Positions 61,102 to 64,000 of a DNA stretch of 64,000 nt are shown piece after piece; position 1 is the stretch's first letter; each line of letters starts with the position of its first letter. The stretch is from positions 469,176 through 533,175 of the forward strand of contig NZ_BMPG01000003.1 of NCBI RefSeq assembly GCF_014647475.1, read 5' to 3'. The notes under the pieces are model-generated. The model searched no databases. It was not told the DNA's origin and saw only the letters and a list, made by a program, of their open reading frames with translations. The translations under genes and the position numbers were made by a program. This DNA is from Halocalculus aciditolerans. Its GTDB lineage: Archaea; Halobacteriota; Halobacteria; Halobacteriales; Halobacteriaceae.

Positions 61102-63351
61102 CTCTTGGGCGTCGACGACCGCCACGCCGGCGAGGTTGACGATGTCCTTGACTTCGTCGCCGCGCTGGATGACGTGAACGGGCTCGTCCATCCCGGCGAG
61201 AATCGGACCGATGGCGTCGGCACCGCCGAGGCGCTGGAGGAGTTTGTAGCCGATGTTCCCGGCTTCGAGGTTGGGGAAGACGAGGCAGTTCGCCGGCCCG
61301 TCGAGTTCGGCGAAGTCGTAGGTGTCGTCGAGGATGTCCTCGACGACGGCGGTGTCGGCCTGCATCTCGCCGTCGACCGGGAAGTCGACCGTCGGGTCGT
61401 CGTGGAGTTTCGCGACGGCGTCGCGGGGTTTCGCCGTGCCCGCGTTCTCGACGCTCCCGAAGTCCGAGTAGGAGAGAAGGGCGACGCGCGGTTCGATGTC
61501 GAACTGGCGCGCGGTCTCCGCGGTGTGCCGGGTGATTTCGGCGAGTTGCTCGGGCGTCGGGTCGAGGTTGACGGTGGTGTCGGCGCAGAAGATGACGCGG
61601 TTCTTGAACGTGAGCATGTAGATTCCCGCGACGTAATCCGTATCGGGCGCGGTGCCGACGACCTGAAGAGGCGGGCGGAGCGCCGACGAGTAGTGGTGGG
61701 AGAGCCCGGTGAGGAAGGCGTCGGCGTCGCCCTGTTCGACCATGACGCTCCCGAAGTAGTTCGAGTCGCGCTCGACGAGTTCGGTGGCTTCGCTGTGCGT
61801 CACGCCCTTGCGCTGGCGGAGTTCGTGGAGGCGGTCGGCGTACGCGCCGGGGGCGTCGGTCGCCGGGTCGACGACTTCCGGGGTGAAGTCGAGACCGAGG
61901 TCGTCGGCGGTCGACGCGATTCCGTCGTGGTCACCGATGAGAACGGGATCGGCGATACCCTGGTCCTGGAGCTGGTAGGCGGCGCGGATCATCTTCTCGT
62001 TGTCGCCCTCGCCGAGCGCGACGCGCTTCGGATCGTTCTGCGCCTTATTCAAGACGATGCGCATCATCTCGCGGCTCTTGCCGAGGCGGGCTTCGAGGCG
62101 CTCCCGGTACGCGTCGAGGTCCACGTCTTCGCGCGCGACGCCGGACTCCATGGCGGCGTCGGCGACGGCCGGTGCAATCTCGAAGAGCACCCGCGGGTCC
62201 AGCGGCTTCGGCAGGATGTACTCGGGGCCGAACTGGAGGGGTTGGTCGCCGTAGGCCTTCACGACCTGGTCGGGAACGTCCTCCTTCGCGAGGTCCGCGA
62301 GTGCTTCGGCGGCGGCGACCTTCATCGACTCGTTGATGTCCGTCGCCCGCACGTCCAGCGCTCCTCTGAAAATAAAGGGGAAGCCGAGGACGTTGTTCAC
62401 CATGTTCGGGTAGTCCGAGCGCCCCGTCGCCATGATGACGGTGTCGTCCCGAGCGTTCTTCGCCTCCTCGTAGCCGATCTCCGGCTCCGGGTTCGCCATG
62501 GCGAACACGATGGGGTCGGCCGCCATCGACCGGATCATCTCCTCGCTCACGATGCCCCCCACCGAGAGTCCCACGAAGACGTCCGCACCCGCGATGATGT
62601 CCGCGAGCTCGCCGGACTCGACGCCGCGGGCGAACGGCTCGGCGTGCGGGCTGAGGTCGCCCGCCTCCGCGCGCGCTTCGGAGAGCACGCCGTCGATGTC
62701 GCACATCCGGATGTTCTCCGTCGGCACGCCCAGAGAAGCGTAGAATTTCGCGCAGGACACCGCCGCTGCGCCCGCGCCCGAGAACGCCACTTCGAGCTCG
62801 GAGAGGTCTTTGTCGACGAGTTCGATGGCGTTCAACAGGGCCGCGCCGCTGATGATGGCCGTCCCGTGCTGGTCGTCGTGGAAGACGGGGACATCCATTC
62901 GCGAGCCCAGTCGCTCTTCGATCTCGAAACACTCGGGGGCCTTGATGTCCTCGAGGTTGACGCCACCGAACGTCGGCTCCATCGCCGCGACGCTCTCCAC
63001 GAACGCATCGACGTCGTCTTGGTCGAGTTCGATGTCGAAGACGTCGATGTCCGCGAACCGCTTGAACAGCACGCCCTTCCCCTCCATCACGGGTTTCGAC
63101 GCCTGCGCGCCGATGTCGCCGAGGCCGAGCACCGCGGAGCCGTTCGAAACGACGCCCACGAGGTTCCCCTTCGCGGTATACTTGTAGGCGTCCGCGGAAT
63201 CCGCGGCAATCTCTCGACACGGCGCGGCGACGCCCGGCGAGTAGGCGAGGGAGAGGTCGCGCTGCGTGTTCGTCGGCTTCGTCGTCGAAATCTCAATCTT
63301 TCCGGCCGGTTCCTCTTCGTGATACGAGAGCGCGTCTTCGTCGAGCCCCAT
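61096..63351 (-). CDS. maeB: Malic enzyme with C-terminal phosphotransacetylase-like domain
   Basis: This 751-residue protein has an N-terminal malic domain ([49 protein letters not shown]) that decarboxylates malate to pyruvate with NAD(P). A C-terminal PTA domain (about residues 425-745: [19 protein letters not shown]-like [11 protein letters not shown]) is usually regulatory in this family. This matches the MaeB type. ATG 63351 is chosen over the 33-residue extension. It would turn C4 acids from the catabolic pathways into pyruvate. Confidence 0.9.
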   Translation of the reverse strand: MGLDEDALSYHEEEPAGKIEISTTKPTNTQRDLSLAYSPGVAAPCREIAADSADAYKYTAKGNLVGVVSNGSAVLGLGDIGAQASKPVMEGKGVLFKRFADIDVFDIELDQDDVDAFVESVAAMEPTFGGVNLEDIKAPECFEIEERLGSRMDVPVFHDDQHGTAIISGAALLNAIELVDKDLSELEVAFSGAGAAAVSCAKFYASLGVPTENIRMCDIDGVLSEARAEAGDLSPHAEPFARGVESGELADIIAGADVFVGLSVGGIVSEEMIRSMAADPIVFAMANPEPEIGYEEAKNARDDTVIMATGRSDYPNMVNNVLGFPFIFRGALDVRATDINESMKVAAAEALADLAKEDVPDQVVKAYGDQPLQFGPEYILPKPLDPRVLFEIAPAVADAAMESGVAREDVDLDAYRERLEARLGKSREMMRIVLNKAQNDPKRVALGEGDNEKMIRAAYQLQDQGIADPVLIGDHDGIASTADDLGLDFTPEVVDPATDAPGAYADRLHELRQRKGVTHSEATELVERDSNYFGSVMVEQGDADAFLTGLSHHYSSALRPPLQVVGTAPDTDYVAGIYMLTFKNRVIFCADTTVNLDPTPEQLAEITRHTAETARQFDIEPRVALLSYSDFGSVENAGTAKPRDAVAKLHDDPTVDFPVDGEMQADTAVVEDILDDTYDFAELDGPANCLVFPNLEAGNIGYKLLQRLGGADAIGPILAGMDEPVHVIQRGDEVKDIVNLAGVAVVDAQEE

Positions 63352-64000
63352 ACGCGCTATTCGTAGCCGGAGCGAAAAAACCACAGGACACCGCGCGCCT
63401 CGGACGACCCAGGTCACCCTCACACCCCATCCGCATATCTCGACCCGCACAGCGCCGTCGACGGCCCGCGAAATTCACCGGCGAGCACGAGGAAGCGAAG
63501 AAGGGTGAGACTGAGTCTCGTCGCCGTCATTTCCGAGAGAATAGAGTGAAAACTCCGCGAGTACGCAAAAGGGGGATGCATAGATGCTGGCGGAAACCAG
63601 CGAAGAGTACGTGCAATCCTAAGACAGCCGTGATACGGATTTCAGCAGCTTCCTCGCCGCAAACGCGTCACCTCCATCCCGAACGGAATTGAGGACGCGA
63701 CGAGTTCGACGCTCTCGAAAGCGAACGCGACACCCTACCGAGCCGCGAAACATAGTCGAGCCCGAGAGGAACCAGTCACCCCACGTCCGAGAACACGTTG
63801 TGGAAGCGAACTGTTACCACCCCCCAACCACTCGTGACCCACCGCTATGTATACCGAGAAAAATCCCCGAACAACAACAACCCCGATGGCTGTCGCTCCT
63901 CGGAGACTAATGATGAACGCGACCACACACCAGTATGTGTGGCCGCGGTAAGTATGAATGGGTAGGCGGCGAACCGGATTTCCCAGAGGCTCGCGCACTC
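63352..64000. other. Gap at the right edge
   Basis: Apart from the promoter of the malic enzyme near 63360-63400, I see no gene, RNA or repeat that I can support. A frame of 87 codons on the minus strand (63735-63998) has no recognisable motif and is likely spurious. The composition is more AT-rich than in the preceding gene. Confidence 0.45.

Noticed and set aside
63735..63998. 87-codon minus-strand frame near the right edge
   Set aside because: Hydrophobic patches but no recognisable family, start context or neighbour support.

Overview
The window comes from a halophilic archaeon of the class Halobacteria. The evidence is a high GC content with G/C-ending codons, strongly acidic proteins, twin-arginine lipoprotein signals ending in LAGC, leaderless genes with a TTTA-type box 28-35 bases upstream of the start codon, a haloarchaeal Agl23-type membrane protein at the left edge, and F420/LLM, TRAP-TAXI and IclR families typical of these organisms. 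Genus cannot be set from sequence alone. A ParA cassette with nearby repeats at 38.5-41.2 kb suggests that at least part of this DNA belongs, or once belonged, to a secondary replicon.

Layout. 1-3.2 kb: 3' end of an Agl23-like membrane protein, then an IS4-type transposase. 3.6-36.4 kb: one continuous catabolic island. Its first half (3.6-17.2 kb) holds a two-subunit CoA-transferase, a thiolase / HMG-CoA-synthase-like / DUF35 trio, a TRAP-TAXI importer, a family III CoA-transferase with a DMT permease, a beta-oxidation set (3-hydroxyacyl-CoA dehydrogenase, enoyl-CoA hydratase, acyl-CoA dehydrogenase) and an IclR regulator. Its second half (17.4-37.3 kb) holds two LeuC/LeuD-type hydratase pairs facing an isocitrate-lyase-family enzyme. 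A minus-strand series follows (LLM oxidoreductase, isochorismatase-family amidase, hydantoinase, family III CoA-transferase, HMG-CoA-lyase-like enzyme, LeuC, LeuD, lyase). Then come an FAD dehydrogenase, a five-gene Liv-type ABC importer translationally coupled to two MmgE/PrpD proteins (the second frameshifted), and a second IclR regulator.

37.3-41.2 kb is a replicon or debris zone: remains of an IclR gene and of an IS6-type transposase, then a ParA gene with a small acidic partner and a 0.6 kb gene-free, repeat-bearing stretch. 40.2-46.6 kb carries miscellaneous genes: GNAT, M48 protease, MOSC protein, alpha/beta hydrolase, and an MFS drug-type exporter with a divergent TetR regulator. 46.9-59.6 kb holds a PAS-PAS-GAF histidine kinase, molybdenum-hydroxylase accessory genes (XdhC, CoxG, MoeA), a Tat-exported lamin-tail protein next to a GT2 glycosyltransferase, a CPBP protease and several membrane or unknown proteins, including a 50-residue zinc ribbon. 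59.8-63.4 kb carries a second, nearly identical TAXI binding protein without a permease, and a malic enzyme/phosphotransacetylase-type fusion.

How the genes fit together (inference): imported organic acids or cyclic amides would be ring-opened and deaminated (LLM, hydantoinase, amidase), activated by CoA transfer, oxidised and hydrated, and split by thiolase, lyase and isocitrate-lyase-type enzymes into central metabolites such as pyruvate, acetyl-CoA or propionyl units. Malic enzyme would handle C4 acids further on. The exact substrate is not readable from the sequence. The gene combination does not match a complete textbook pathway and is the best candidate here for an undescribed system. 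No CRISPR array, rRNA or tRNA gene was seen.
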